The translations under genes and the position numbers were made by a program. Below, piece after piece: positions 1 through 7,564 of a DNA stretch of 64,000 nt (position 1 is the first letter of the stretch; each line of letters starts with the position of its first letter). The stretch comes from Salipiger sp. H15 (GTDB lineage: Bacteria > Pseudomonadota > Alphaproteobacteria > Rhodobacterales > Rhodobacteraceae), in assembly GCF_040409955.1 (NCBI RefSeq), contig NZ_CP123384.1, positions 1,993,501 to 2,057,500 on the forward strand, given 5' to 3'. The notes under the pieces were generated by a model that was not told where the DNA came from, made no database searches, and saw nothing but the letters and a program-made list of their open reading frames with translations.

Positions 1-1
1 G

Positions 2-616
2 ATGGTCGCGCCGGTGCATCTCGGCGACCGCATCGAGGAGATCGCCTCGAACCTGCTCGACGTGCTGCCCCGCCGCTTCGCGCTGGCGGGCTGCGGATTC
101 GGCGGCATGGTGGCGATCGAGCTGCAACGCCGCGCGCCCGACCGGGTGGCGCGGTTCATGCTGATCGGCAGCTCGCCCCTTGCCGACACGCCGCAGCAGG
201 CCGCCGACCGCGAGCGGCTGGTGATCAAGGCCCGCGCCGGCAAGTTCGACGAGGCCATCGAGGGGCTGCTCCCGCGCGAGAGCTTTGCCGCCGGCCCCTT
301 CCGCGCCGAGATCATGGCGCTGGTCCGCGAGATGGCCGAGGGATTCGGGCCCGACATCCTCGTGCGGCAGGCGCGCGCCCTGCAGAAGCGGCGCGACCAG
401 CAGGCGGTCATGGTCAAGCTGCGCGTGCCGACGATGATCGTCGCCGGCACGCAGGACACGCTCTATCCCGAGAAGCGCCAGAGCGTGCTCGCAGAGCTGG
501 TTCCCGGCGCGGTGCTGCGGATGATTCCCGGCACCGGCCACCTGCCGATGCTCGAGGATCCCGCCGCCCTCTGCGCCGCGATCCGCGACTGGATGCGCCT
601 GCCCGCGGCGCGCTGA
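2..616 (+). CDS. Alpha/beta-hydrolase fold protein, 5' end cut by window edge
   Basis: Open frame from the window edge to a stop at 614-616; at least 204 residues of an alpha/beta-hydrolase. The N-terminal strands (about 40-50 residues) are expected upstream of the window, so the ATG at position 2 is probably internal. The acid and base parts of the triad are visible: Asp in AGTQDTLYP (about residue 150) and His in GTGHLPMLE (about 180). The nucleophile elbow, normally G-x-S-x-G, reads GCGFGG, so the usual Ser is Gly. A cap region lies between. The substrate is unknown. Without the Ser it may be a catalytically altered or non-hydrolytic member. The rnpB gene follows after about 50 bp. Confidence 0.75.
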   Translation: MVAPVHLGDRIEEIASNLLDVLPRRFALAGCGFGGMVAIELQRRAPDRVARFMLIGSSPLADTPQQAADRERLVIKARAGKFDEAIEGLLPRESFAAGPFRAEIMALVREMAEGFGPDILVRQARALQKRRDQQAVMVKLRVPTMIVAGTQDTLYPEKRQSVLAELVPGAVLRMIPGTGHLPMLEDPAALCAAIRDWMRLPAAR

Positions 617-662
617 GTCGCCGCGGCGCTTGACCGCCTCCGCGCCGCCGCCTATGGGAGCC

Positions 663-1068
663 GGGCGTGGAGGGCCGGGCGGCCGCTGCGGCGGGCAACC
701 GCCGGAGAGGAAAGTCCGGACTCGCTGAAGCATCGGTGCCGGGTAATGCCCGGGCAGGGCAACCTGACGGAAAGCGCCACAGAGAAGAGACCGCCGTCCC
801 TCGGGGCGGTAAGGGTGAAACGGTGGGGTAAGAGCCCACCGGGGGGCTGGCAACAGGCCCCGCATGGCAAGCCCCACCGGGAGCAATGCCAAATAGGGAC
901 CCCGCGCGGGCATGATCCCTCTGGGATATCACCGCAGGGCCGCTTCAGCCCGAGGGGTCCGGGTTGGCAGCTTGAGCCGTGCGGCAACGTACGGCCTAGA
1001 GGAATGGTCGCACAGGGGCGGGGCAACCCGTCCTGGACAAAATCCGGCTTACAGGCCCTCCACGCATG
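663..1068 (+). ncRNA. rnpB: RNase P RNA (bacterial type A)
   Basis: Catalytic RNA that matures tRNA 5' ends together with RnpA. The ends pair perfectly: GCGTGGAGGGCC at 665-676 with GGCCCTCCACGC at 1054-1065 (helix P1). The universal core is present: GAGGAAAGTCCGGAC near 706-720, and on the 3' side AGAGGAATGGTCGCAC near 1001-1016 and ACAAAATCCGGCTTACAG near 1036-1053. The length of about 405 nt fits alphaproteobacterial RNase P RNA. Several open frames cross it on both strands, but they have no ribosome-binding sites and follow the RNA structure, so no protein is called here. The exact ends are uncertain by a few bases. Confidence 0.97.
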
Positions 1069-1234
1069 ACATCCCGTCGCGCCCGCCCGGGCGCGCTGGG
1101 GACGAAATTGGGGAAAATCCGTCTTCCTCGCGATTCCCGGGCCAAGGGCTGTTGACTCCGGGCCGCGGCTGGGTAAAAGGCGGGCTTCAAGAGATTTCAC
1201 GGGCGGCGCTCGCCCCCGTTGCAGGAGAAGAAGA

Positions 1235-1402
1235 ATGGCGAAGCCGACCACCATCAAGATCCGCCTGAACTCGACCGCCGGGACGGGCCATTTCTACGTG
1301 ACCAAGAAAAACGCGCGTACCATGACCGAGAAGATGACCGTGCGGAAGTACGACCCGGTCGTGCGCAAGCACGTCGAATACAAAGAAGGCAAGATCAAGT
1401 AA
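1235..1402 (+). CDS. rpmG: 50S ribosomal protein L33
   Basis: A 55-residue basic protein starting [13 protein letters not shown] and ending [11 protein letters not shown], the usual length and sequence of the alphaproteobacterial, zinc-free L33 (no CxxC pairs). L33 is a component of the large ribosomal subunit near the E site. A purine-rich ribosome-binding site (AGGAGAAGAAG) lies directly before the ATG. The gene follows rnpB by about 170 bp and is followed by a hairpin terminator, so it is probably its own transcription unit. Confidence 0.97.
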   Translation: MAKPTTIKIRLNSTAGTGHFYVTKKNARTMTEKMTVRKYDPVVRKHVEYKEGKIK

Positions 1403-1476
1403 GCCTTCTTGATTTCGGATCACACGGGCCGCACGGGAAACCGCGCGGCTCTTGTCTTTCCGGCCTTCGGGTTGCA

Positions 1477-1509
1477 GCGCTCCCCCCGCCCGGGGTGGGG
1501 CGCTTTTTC
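1477..1509 (+). terminator. Rho-independent terminator after rpmG
   Basis: GC-rich imperfect hairpin (GCGCTCCCC arm against GGGGTGGGGCGC arm) followed directly by TTTTT, 75 bp after the rpmG stop. Confidence 0.75.
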
Positions 1510-1745
1510 CTGTCTGCGCGGGCGCGAACGGGATTTTTGCTGACCTGCAGGGGACTTGCCCGGTTCGGTGTGCCGTCGTAGCCCGTCGCATACATCTAAG
1601 GCCTTGATTTCACTGCATGACGGGCATTCCGACACGTGGGTTTCGCCGTTCGCCTGTTCGTGAGATTCTGCAATGCAGAAATTCGGCCGCCCGAGTCGCG
1701 GTCCTCCCTCCCAGCGCGTTTCGCGCAGACCCGAAAGAGCCCGAT
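1510..1745. other. Non-coding gap before the secreted-protein gene
   Basis: About 340 bases separate rpmG from the next gene. They hold the rpmG terminator and, at 1666-1680, a perfect palindrome with arms TTCTGCA and TGCAGAA. I see no convincing small gene in it. Confidence 0.6.
1666..1680. promoter_or_regulatory. Palindrome TTCTGCA-A-TGCAGAA, possible operator
   Basis: Perfect 7-bp inverted repeat with a 1-base centre, 66 bp upstream of the ATG at 1746. Position and symmetry suit a dimeric repressor site, but I cannot assign it to a known regulator. Confidence 0.35.
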
Positions 1746-2105
1746 ATGACCAAATCCTCCCTCCTGGCCTCGCTGGCCATCGTCCTTCCCATGTCGCTTC
1801 CGCTGGCTGCCTCGGCGGCCTCGCTGACCCTCTCCGAGCCGCTCGCCGGCGGCACGCTGCACGAGGGCACGGTCGACATGTCGATCTACACCCAGCCGGT
1901 CGACGAGACCGGTGTCGAGGTGGTTGCCTTCTACACCGAGCGCGCCGGCGCCGAGCCGCTGCGCGTCGCCATGCGCCTCGAAGAGGGCGACAGCGCCACC
2001 TTCGGCCTGCCGGGCATCTCGGGCGTCACCTACCGCTTCGAGCGCAGCGCCGAGGCGGTCACCGTGACGAGCGCCCCGGCCCGCACCGAGCTGGCGATGA
2101 ACTGA
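1746..2105 (+). CDS. Small secreted protein of unknown function
   Basis: A 119-residue protein with a typical Sec signal peptide: MTKSS, a hydrophobic stretch LLASLAIVLPMSLPL and AASAA near residue 25 as the likely cleavage site. The mature part of about 95 residues is acidic, rich in Glu and Val, with no Cys and no motif I recognise. It is predicted to be periplasmic. The ATG was chosen because the signal peptide begins there; the open frame extends upstream through the palindrome region without a better start. A long hairpin follows the stop. No functional partner is suggested by the neighbours. Confidence 0.7.
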   Translation: MTKSSLLASLAIVLPMSLPLAASAASLTLSEPLAGGTLHEGTVDMSIYTQPVDETGVEVVAFYTERAGAEPLRVAMRLEEGDSATFGLPGISGVTYRFERSAEAVTVTSAPARTELAMN

Positions 2106-2130
2106 CCGCGGGACATCCCGCTGCACGATC

Positions 2131-2160
2131 GAAGGGCCGTCCCGGCAGGGGCGGCCCTTC
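2131..2160 (+). terminator. Long hairpin after the secreted-protein gene
   Basis: 13-bp stem (GAAGGGCCGTCCC with GGGGCGGCCCTTC, one G-T pair) with a 4-base loop, 26 bp after the stop. The T tract is poor (TTCTGCT), so it may terminate weakly or protect the 3' end. Confidence 0.55.
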
Positions 2161-2237
2161 TGCTGCGGATTGGCCCCTCGCGCCCGGGCGGGCGACCTGC
2201 TAGGGGTCGCGCCGGGATTTGGCGATCGGGTGCGGTC

Positions 2238-3374
2238 ATGGACGAGACGCGGATCATTCTTGAGGCGGGGCCGGGCGGGACGCCGGCACTCTTCGAGACC
2301 CCGCGCGAGCTGGTCACCGCCACCACCCCCGCCGGGGCGCTCGTCGCGCTGGCGCGGCTCGAACAGGCCCGCGCCGCCGGGCACTGGGTCGCGGGCTATG
2401 CCGCCTACGAGCTCGGCTTCGCGCTCGAGCCCGCGCTGGCACACCTCTGGGAACCCGGCGCGCCGCTGCTGCATTTCGGCATCTTCGACGCACCGCGGGA
2501 CGCCTCGGCGGCGCTGGCGCGGATGCAGGGCACGCCCGCCCGCGTCACCGCCGTGACGCCGCTCTGGAGCCGCGCGCGCTATGCCGGGGCCTTCCACGAG
2601 ATCAAGGAGATGCTGGCGGCAGGCGACCTCTACCAGGTGAACCTGACCATGCCGGTCGAGGCGCGCTTCGAGGGCACGCCCGAGGCGCTCTGGTCGGCGC
2701 TGCGCGCCTTCCAGCCGGTCGGCCACGGCGCCTTTGCCCGGCTCGGCGGCGAGGTGATCCTGTCGCGCTCTCCCGAGCTCTTCTTCCGGCTTGATGCCTC
2801 GGGGGCGATCGAGGTCGCGCCGATGAAGGGCACCGCCCCGCGCGGCGTCACCCCGGCCGAGGACGACGCGCTGATGCGCGCGCTGGCGGCGGACGCGAAG
2901 AACCGGGCCGAGAACGTGATGATCGTCGATCTGATGCGCAACGACCTCTCGCGCCTGTCGCGGCCGGGCAGCGTGAAGGTGCCGGACCTGCTGAAGGTCG
3001 AACGCTACGCCACGGTGCACCAGATGGTCTCGCGCGTGGTGGCCGAGCTCGAGGGGCGCCCGTCGATCACCGACCTGCTGCGCGCGATCTTCCCTTGCGG
3101 CTCGATCACCGGCGCGCCGAAAATCGCGGCGATGAAGGCGATTCATCACCTCGAGCGCTGGCGGCGCGGGGTCTATTGCGGCGGGCTCGGCTGGATGGCG
3201 CCGGACGGCTCGGCCGAGTTCAACGTGGCGATCCGCACGCTGACGGTGACCGGCGAGGGCCGCGCCCTGCTGGGCGTGGGCGGCGGCATCGTGCAGGACA
3301 GCACCTGCGAGGCGGAATACGAGGAGGCGCTGTGGAAAGCCCGTTTCCTGACCGGAGTGATGCAGCAGGGCTGA
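2238..3374 (+). CDS. pabB: Aminodeoxychorismate synthase component I
   Basis: A 378-residue chorismate-binding enzyme. It converts chorismate and ammonia (from the PabA amidotransferase) to 4-amino-4-deoxychorismate for folate synthesis. Family motifs are clear: PMKGTAPRG, where the catalytic Lys of PabB-type enzymes sits, then AKNRAENVMIVDLMRNDL, then FPCGSITGAPK and the C-terminal GVGGGIV. It lacks the long N-terminal extension of E. coli PabB but has the full catalytic domain. No pabA lies in the window. The pabC-like gene overlaps its 3' end, so the two form a folate-branch pair. Confidence 0.93.
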   Translation: MDETRIILEAGPGGTPALFETPRELVTATTPAGALVALARLEQARAAGHWVAGYAAYELGFALEPALAHLWEPGAPLLHFGIFDAPRDASAALARMQGTPARVTAVTPLWSRARYAGAFHEIKEMLAAGDLYQVNLTMPVEARFEGTPEALWSALRAFQPVGHGAFARLGGEVILSRSPELFFRLDASGAIEVAPMKGTAPRGVTPAEDDALMRALAADAKNRAENVMIVDLMRNDLSRLSRPGSVKVPDLLKVERYATVHQMVSRVVAELEGRPSITDLLRAIFPCGSITGAPKIAAMKAIHHLERWRRGVYCGGLGWMAPDGSAEFNVAIRTLTVTGEGRALLGVGGGIVQDSTCEAEYEEALWKARFLTGVMQQG

Positions 3375-4018
3375 GCCCCGACCTGCGCCTGATCGAGACC
3401 CTGCGCTGGGAGCCCGGCAGCGGGGCGCTGCGCGGCGCGCGGCACGTGGCGCGCTGCCTTGCCAGCTGCGCGGCGCTCGGCATCCCGCTGGAACGCGCGG
3501 CGCTGGAGGCGGCGCTGGACGGGTTCGACGCGGAGGGGCCGCAGCGGCTGAGGCTGACCGTGGGGCTGGCGGGGGACATCGAGATCACCTCGACCCCCTT
3601 CGATCCCGCCTCTGTCCCCGCGGGGACGCGGGTGATGCTCTGCGCGGCGCGGCTGGAGCCGGAGACCCCGCTGCTGCGCCACAAGACCACCTCCCGCGCG
3701 CTCTACGATGCCGCGCTGACGGCCCGGCCCGCAGGGGTGGACGAGCTGCTGTTCCTCAACACCCGCGGCGAGCTCTGCGAGGGGGCCTACACGAATGTCT
3801 TTCTCGAGCGTGAAGACGGCGCGCGGGTGACCCCGGCGCTCTCCTCGGGGCTGCTGCCGGGGGTGCTGCGCGCGGCGCTGCTGGAGGAGGGGGCCTTTGC
3901 CGAGGCGGTGGTGCGGCTTGGTGACCTGCAGCGGGCGAGGCGGCTCTGGATAGGCAATTCGCTGCGCGGGCTGATGCCCGCCGAGTTGCTGCCGGGCGAG
4001 CTGCCGTCGCCGCTCTGA
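3332..4018 (+). CDS. pabC: Class IV aminotransferase family, probable aminodeoxychorismate lyase
   Basis: A 228-residue PLP fold-type IV protein. It likely removes pyruvate from aminodeoxychorismate to give p-aminobenzoate. The expected PLP Lys is in RHKTTSRALYDAAL and the conserved E-x-x-x-x-N pattern is in CEGAYTNVF. The start is taken as the GTG at 3332 (VESPFPDRSD), 43 bases inside pabB, because no ATG or TTG lies closer in frame and related proteins begin with a similar MESPL-type sequence. A start nearer the pabB stop would need a CTG. Close homologues also include branched-chain and D-amino-acid aminotransferases, but the pabB overlap favours PabC. Confidence 0.82.
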   Translation: MESPFPDRSDAAGLSPDLRLIETLRWEPGSGALRGARHVARCLASCAALGIPLERAALEAALDGFDAEGPQRLRLTVGLAGDIEITSTPFDPASVPAGTRVMLCAARLEPETPLLRHKTTSRALYDAALTARPAGVDELLFLNTRGELCEGAYTNVFLEREDGARVTPALSSGLLPGVLRAALLEEGAFAEAVVRLGDLQRARRLWIGNSLRGLMPAELLPGELPSPL

Positions 4019-4035
4019 GGCTGCGCAAAGGGCAA

Positions 4036-4068
4036 AGAAAAACCCCGCCAGACCGGGGTCTGGCGGGG
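4036..4068 (-). terminator. Terminator for the Bax-inhibitor-type gene
   Basis: Perfect stem CCCCGCCAGAC / GTCTGGCGGGG (4043-4068). Read leftward it is followed by TTTTTC, so it ends the leftward gene at 4095; it may also stop rightward readthrough from pabC. Confidence 0.85.
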
Positions 4069-4094
4069 CCGTGAAGCCGGGGCTTCGGCTGCGA

Positions 4095-4838
4095 TCAGTC
4101 GCGGTTGCCGAGCAGCTGCAGCAGGAACATGAACATGTTGATGAAGTCCATGTAGAGGTTCAGCGCGCCGACGATGGCCGATTTCGCGAGCCATTCGCTG
4201 TCGCCGTGGGCGGCGTGCTGGATGTAGGTGTTCTTGATGTTCTGCGTGTCATAGGCGGTCAGGCCGGCGAAGATCAGCACACCCAGGATCGAGATGGCGA
4301 AGTAGATCGCCGGCGAGCCGAGGAAGATGTTGATGATCGAGGCCACGAGGATGCCGATCACGCCCATGATGAGGAACGATCCCCAGCCGGAGATGTCCTT
4401 CTTCGTGGTGTAGCCCCAGAGCGACAGGCCGGCGAAGGCGATCGCGGTCACCAGGAAGACCTGCGCGATCGAGAAGCCGGTGAAGGCCACGAAGATCCAG
4501 CTCAGCGACAGGCCCATCACCGCCGCGAAGGCGTAGAAGAACAGCTGCGCGCCGGCGGCGGACAGGCGGTTGAGGGCCGCGCCGAAGGCGAAGACCATGA
4601 TCAGCGGGGCGAACATGGCGATCCAGCCGAGGATGTTCGGCTTGAGCGTCATCGGGTCGCGGAAGACGGCCAGCAGTTCCGGGGTCGAGCCCACGGCCCA
4701 GGCGACTGCGAAGGTCAGCAGCATGCCCACGGACATGGTCGCGTAGACCTTGTTCATGTGCGCGCGGAGCCCCGCGTCAATCTGGGCCGCGCGTGCGCCG
4801 GCCGCGCCGTGGGTCCGGATTGTGTTGAAGTCTGCCAT
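4095..4838 (-). CDS. Bax inhibitor-1 (YccA/YbhL) family membrane protein
   Basis: A 247-residue, seven-helix membrane protein of the BI-1/TMBIM family (UPF0005). Bacterial members are inner-membrane proteins linked to FtsH-dependent protein quality control or ion leak; the exact role is not settled. The family-typical C-terminal signature is visible: AGLTAYDTQNIK, then ALNLYMDFINMFMFLLQLLG. The ATG at 4838 (MADFNTIRTHG) has a strong SD (GGAGGA, 8 bases upstream); longer upstream starts lack one. It is monocistronic, with its own terminator on the 3' side and the DUF1127 terminator upstream. Confidence 0.92.
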   Translation of the reverse strand: MADFNTIRTHGAAGARAAQIDAGLRAHMNKVYATMSVGMLLTFAVAWAVGSTPELLAVFRDPMTLKPNILGWIAMFAPLIMVFAFGAALNRLSAAGAQLFFYAFAAVMGLSLSWIFVAFTGFSIAQVFLVTAIAFAGLSLWGYTTKKDISGWGSFLIMGVIGILVASIINIFLGSPAIYFAISILGVLIFAGLTAYDTQNIKNTYIQHAAHGDSEWLAKSAIVGALNLYMDFINMFMFLLQLLGNRD

Positions 4839-4944
4839 CGGGTCGTGTCCTCCGAGTTGAAATGTGCAGCCTGAAGATAACTGTTCCGATCCGATATTGG
4901 CAGCAGTGCCGCTCATTTCAAGAAGGACGCGAGTCAAAAGGGAC

Positions 4945-4956
4945 TGTTCTAGAACA
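4945..4956. promoter_or_regulatory. 12-bp perfect palindrome TGTTCTAGAACA
   Basis: Lies about 110 bp upstream of the leftward start at 4838 and touches the T tract of the DUF1127 terminator. It could be an operator, but chance is possible. It is not the direct-repeat GTTC-N7-GTTC LexA site used by alphaproteobacteria. Confidence 0.25.
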
Positions 4957-5005
4957 AAAAATGCCCTCTCCGGTTGCGCGGCACGGGGCAGGCGCGGGAG
5001 AGGGC
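4955..5005 (-). terminator. Terminator for the DUF1127 gene
   Basis: Arms GCCCTCTCC (4963-4971) and GGAGAGGGC (4997-5005). Read leftward the stem is followed by ATTTTTTG. The 25-base loop is long but GC-rich and may fold further. Confidence 0.7.
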
Positions 5006-5080
5006 AGTGCGGGCCCGGGGGGAGCGGCCCGAAAAGCGAAGCGGCGAGAGGGGCTTGGCCGGACGTCTCACGCTGCGCGC

Positions 5081-5296
5081 TCAGAGCCGCCAGTGGCTCG
5101 GCGCATCCCAGAAGGCGCGGCGCGCCTCGTCGATCGCCTCGCCGCGGGTGAGGCCGAGGTCGCGCAGCAGGTGCGGGTCGAGCTCGGCCAGCCTGCGGCG
5201 CTGGCGGGAGACGGCGAAGAGGTCTGCCACCAGCTTCAGGAGCGGGGTGCGGCGGCGCGTGATGCGGGCGCGGGGGAGGGCGACTTCACGGGGCAT
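5081..5296 (-). CDS. DUF1127 domain small protein
   Basis: A 71-residue basic protein. The C-terminal DUF1127 block is clear: RQRRRLAELDPHLLRDLGLTR, followed by GEAIDEARRAFWDAP. Arg-rich DUF1127 proteins are widespread in alphaproteobacteria, and some have been linked to RNA turnover or phosphate and stress responses. The ATG at 5296 (MPREVALPRA) is preferred because AAGGAC lies 8 bases upstream; a GTG at 5311 would add five residues but has no SD. It is transcribed divergently from the LysR gene across about 125 bp. Confidence 0.85.
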   Translation of the reverse strand: MPREVALPRARITRRRTPLLKLVADLFAVSRQRRRLAELDPHLLRDLGLTRGEAIDEARRAFWDAPSHWRL

Positions 5297-5422
5297 GAGC
5301 TTGTCCTTCACATATGTTGATGCAAGACTGTGTTTCCATGTTGCTGTGTGATGAGTTATGCTTCCCCTCGGTCAATCTGTAAAACGAATGTTCCTGAAGC
5401 GATTCATCACGGAGCTTGATGC

Positions 5423-6295
5423 ATGCGAAACCTCGACCTGACGACCCTGCGCTCCTTCGTGGCGGTGGCCGACGCCGGCGGGGTGACCCGCGCCGCGGGC
5501 TTCCTGAACCTGACGCAATCGGCGGTCTCGATGCAGCTCAAGCGGCTGGAAGAGATGTTGGGCCTCGCGCTGCTCGATCGCTCGGGCCGCGGCGTCGCGC
5601 TGACCCCGGCGGGCGAGCAGCTGCTGAAATACGCGCGCCGCATGGTCGAGATGAACGACGAGATCTACGCGCGGCTGACCCGGCAGGACTGGGAGGGCGA
5701 GATCGTGCTCGGCGTGCCGCATGACATCGTCTACCCGGTGATCCCGCGCATCATGAAGCGCATGCAGCGCGACTACCCGCGGGTGCGGGTGCAGCTGATC
5801 AGCTCGTATACCTCGGACCTCAAGGAGCAGTTCGCGCGCGGCGCGATCGACGTGATCCTGACCACCGAGGGCGAGCCGGTCGAGGGCGGCGAGGCGCTGC
5901 TCGAGGTGCCGCTGCGCTGGTTCGGCGCGCCGGGCGGCACCGCCTGGAAGAGCAAGCCGCTGCGCATCGCCTTCTCGCGCCGCTGCGGCTTCCGCCCGGT
6001 CGCCATCGCGCTGATGGAGCGCGAGGGGCTCGACTGGGAGCTGGCGGTGGATTCCGAGATGGACCGCACGATCGAGGTCTCGGTCTCGGCCGACCTCGCG
6101 GTGACGCCGATCCTCGAGGGCCACGCGCCGCAGCATTTCGAGATGATCCCGCAGGGCGTGCTGCCCGATCTCGGGATGCAGAAGATCTGCCTCTACGGCT
6201 CGGGCGCAAAGCCGCAGATCATCGCGCCGATGCTCGAGATGCTGCGCAGCGAGTTCTGCACGCTGCGGCGGCGGCCCGAGCTGGCGGCGGAATAG
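5423..6295 (+). CDS. LysR-family transcriptional regulator
   Basis: A 290-residue LTTR. The N-terminal winged helix-turn-helix covers about residues 4-63 (LTTLRSFVAVADAGGVTRAA, then LTQSAVSMQLKRLEEMLG), followed by LLDRSGRGVALTPAGEQLL and a periplasmic-binding-protein-like effector domain from about residue 90. The ligand is unknown. LTTRs usually control the divergent neighbour, which here is the DUF1127 gene, so autoregulation and control of that gene from the shared 125-bp promoter region are plausible. The quinone oxidoreductase gene converges 3 bases after its stop. Confidence 0.93.
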   Translation: MRNLDLTTLRSFVAVADAGGVTRAAGFLNLTQSAVSMQLKRLEEMLGLALLDRSGRGVALTPAGEQLLKYARRMVEMNDEIYARLTRQDWEGEIVLGVPHDIVYPVIPRIMKRMQRDYPRVRVQLISSYTSDLKEQFARGAIDVILTTEGEPVEGGEALLEVPLRWFGAPGGTAWKSKPLRIAFSRRCGFRPVAIALMEREGLDWELAVDSEMDRTIEVSVSADLAVTPILEGHAPQHFEMIPQGVLPDLGMQKICLYGSGAKPQIIAPMLEMLRSEFCTLRRRPELAAE

Positions 6296-6298
6296 GGC

Positions 6299-7264
6299 TC
6301 AGCCGGGGATCTCGATCACCACCTTGCCGGTGGAGGCGCGGCTGCGCAGCAGCTCGAGCCCCTCGGCGACGCGGGCGAGCGGCAGCACGTGGCTGACATG
6401 CGGGTGCAGCTTGCCCGCGGCGTGCCAGGCGAAGAGCTGCGCCAGCGATCCGGTCAGCGCCTCGGGCCGGAAGGTCAGGTAGCCGCCCCAGTAGAGCCCC
6501 ATGACGGTGAGGTTCTTGACCAGCAGGTGGTTGGCCTTGATCTGCGGCACGGTGCCGCTGGCGAAGCCGATGCTGAGGATCCGCGCCTCGGGGTTGCAGG
6601 CGCGGAAGGCGGCGTCGAACTGCTCGCCGCCTACGGCATCATAGACCACGTCGGCGCCGCCGAGCGCGCGGACCTCGGCGCGGATGTCGGCGCTGGCCGC
6701 GTCGATCAGGTGATCGGCCCCGGCACGGCGCGCCACCTCGAGCTTCTCGGGACCGCGGGCGCAGGCGATCACCCGCGCGCCCATGAGCTTGCCGATCTCG
6801 ACCGCGGTCAGGCCGACGCCCCCCGCCGCGCCGAGGACGAGCAGCGTCTCGCCGGGCTGCAGCCGGGCGCGGTGATCCAGCGCGAGGTGGCTGGTGCCAT
6901 AAGCAATCTGAAATCCGGCGGCGATGGTGCTGCTCATGCTGGCGGGCAGGGGCACGGCGCGCGCGGCGTCGAAAATCCCGTATTCCGCGAGCCCGCCCTG
7001 GCCGCCGAAGAGCGCCACGCGTTGCCCGATCTCGAGCGTTTCGACGCCCGGACCAAGCGCATCGACGACCCCGGCGACCTCCATTCCGAGGGTGAACGGC
7101 GGCTCGGGCGTATCCTGGTACCGCCCTTCGATCATCAGGAGATCGGCGAAATTGAGGCCGCAAGCCTCGATCCGGAGGCGAATCTGCCCGCTGCCGGGCT
7201 CGGGGAATCGAATCGTGGCGAGATTCGGGATGCCGCCAGAAGAGTCAATCCGATAGGCTAGCAT
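6299..7264 (-). CDS. NADPH:quinone oxidoreductase family protein (zinc-free MDR)
   Basis: A 321-residue medium-chain dehydrogenase/reductase of the quinone oxidoreductase branch. It has an N-terminal GroES-like fold (GLNFADLLMIEGRY, GMEVAGVV) and a Rossmann domain with LVLGAAGGVGLTAVEIGK (about residues 143-160) for NADPH. Zinc-ligand cysteines are absent, as expected for this branch. It probably reduces quinones or enoyl-type substrates; the real substrate is unknown. The tail-to-tail arrangement with the LysR gene leaves only 3 bases. Confidence 0.88.
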   Translation of the reverse strand: MLAYRIDSSGGIPNLATIRFPEPGSGQIRLRIEACGLNFADLLMIEGRYQDTPEPPFTLGMEVAGVVDALGPGVETLEIGQRVALFGGQGGLAEYGIFDAARAVPLPASMSSTIAAGFQIAYGTSHLALDHRARLQPGETLLVLGAAGGVGLTAVEIGKLMGARVIACARGPEKLEVARRAGADHLIDAASADIRAEVRALGGADVVYDAVGGEQFDAAFRACNPEARILSIGFASGTVPQIKANHLLVKNLTVMGLYWGGYLTFRPEALTGSLAQLFAWHAAGKLHPHVSHVLPLARVAEGLELLRSRASTGKVVIEIPG

Positions 7265-7564
7265 GGCGTATCCGTCCGTATAGGTTTCGCGGGGGCGTGC
7301 CCAAATAAAATGCTGCTCCCCGCAGAACTTGGCAAAAATATGAAACCACGGGAAGCGACGTTAAGTCATTGTTTGGATTTACAACCGTTGAGTGCAACCC
7401 GGTCTCCCTGCTCAGCGGTCGGGGTGCAACTCCCTTGATCTGTCGCGGAGAAGCAAGGTAGCTTTTGTTCACGTTAAAAGTGTGGCTCCGGCCGCTGCTG
7501 TGAGCGGTCGGTTTTTTGTTAGTGCTCTGTTTTTATGCACAGGGCGAGTGAAAAGGAAAATACG
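7265..7564. other. 300-bp gap with a terminator upstream of the XRE gene
   Basis: It separates two divergent genes. It is AT-richer than its surroundings and holds a good intrinsic terminator at 7488-7517, only 48 bp before the XRE start and pointing toward it. The segment could therefore encode a short RNA or an attenuated leader. GTGCAAC occurs twice as a direct repeat near 7389 and 7425. No credible protein gene is seen. Confidence 0.6.
7488..7517 (+). terminator. Intrinsic terminator in the leader of the XRE gene
   Basis: 9-bp stem CCGGCCGCT / AGCGGTCGG with one G-T pair and loop GCTGTG, followed by TTTTTT. It ends 47 bases before the ATG at 7565. Confidence 0.8.

Noticed and set aside
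652..1257. Open frames on both strands across 650-1260
   Set aside because: They overlie the RNase P RNA gene and rpmG, lack ribosome-binding sites, and their sequence is explained by the RNA structure.
7245..7472. Leftward 75-codon frame upstream of the quinone oxidoreductase gene
   Set aside because: No SD, overlaps the promoter and start of the real gene, and has no protein-like pattern.
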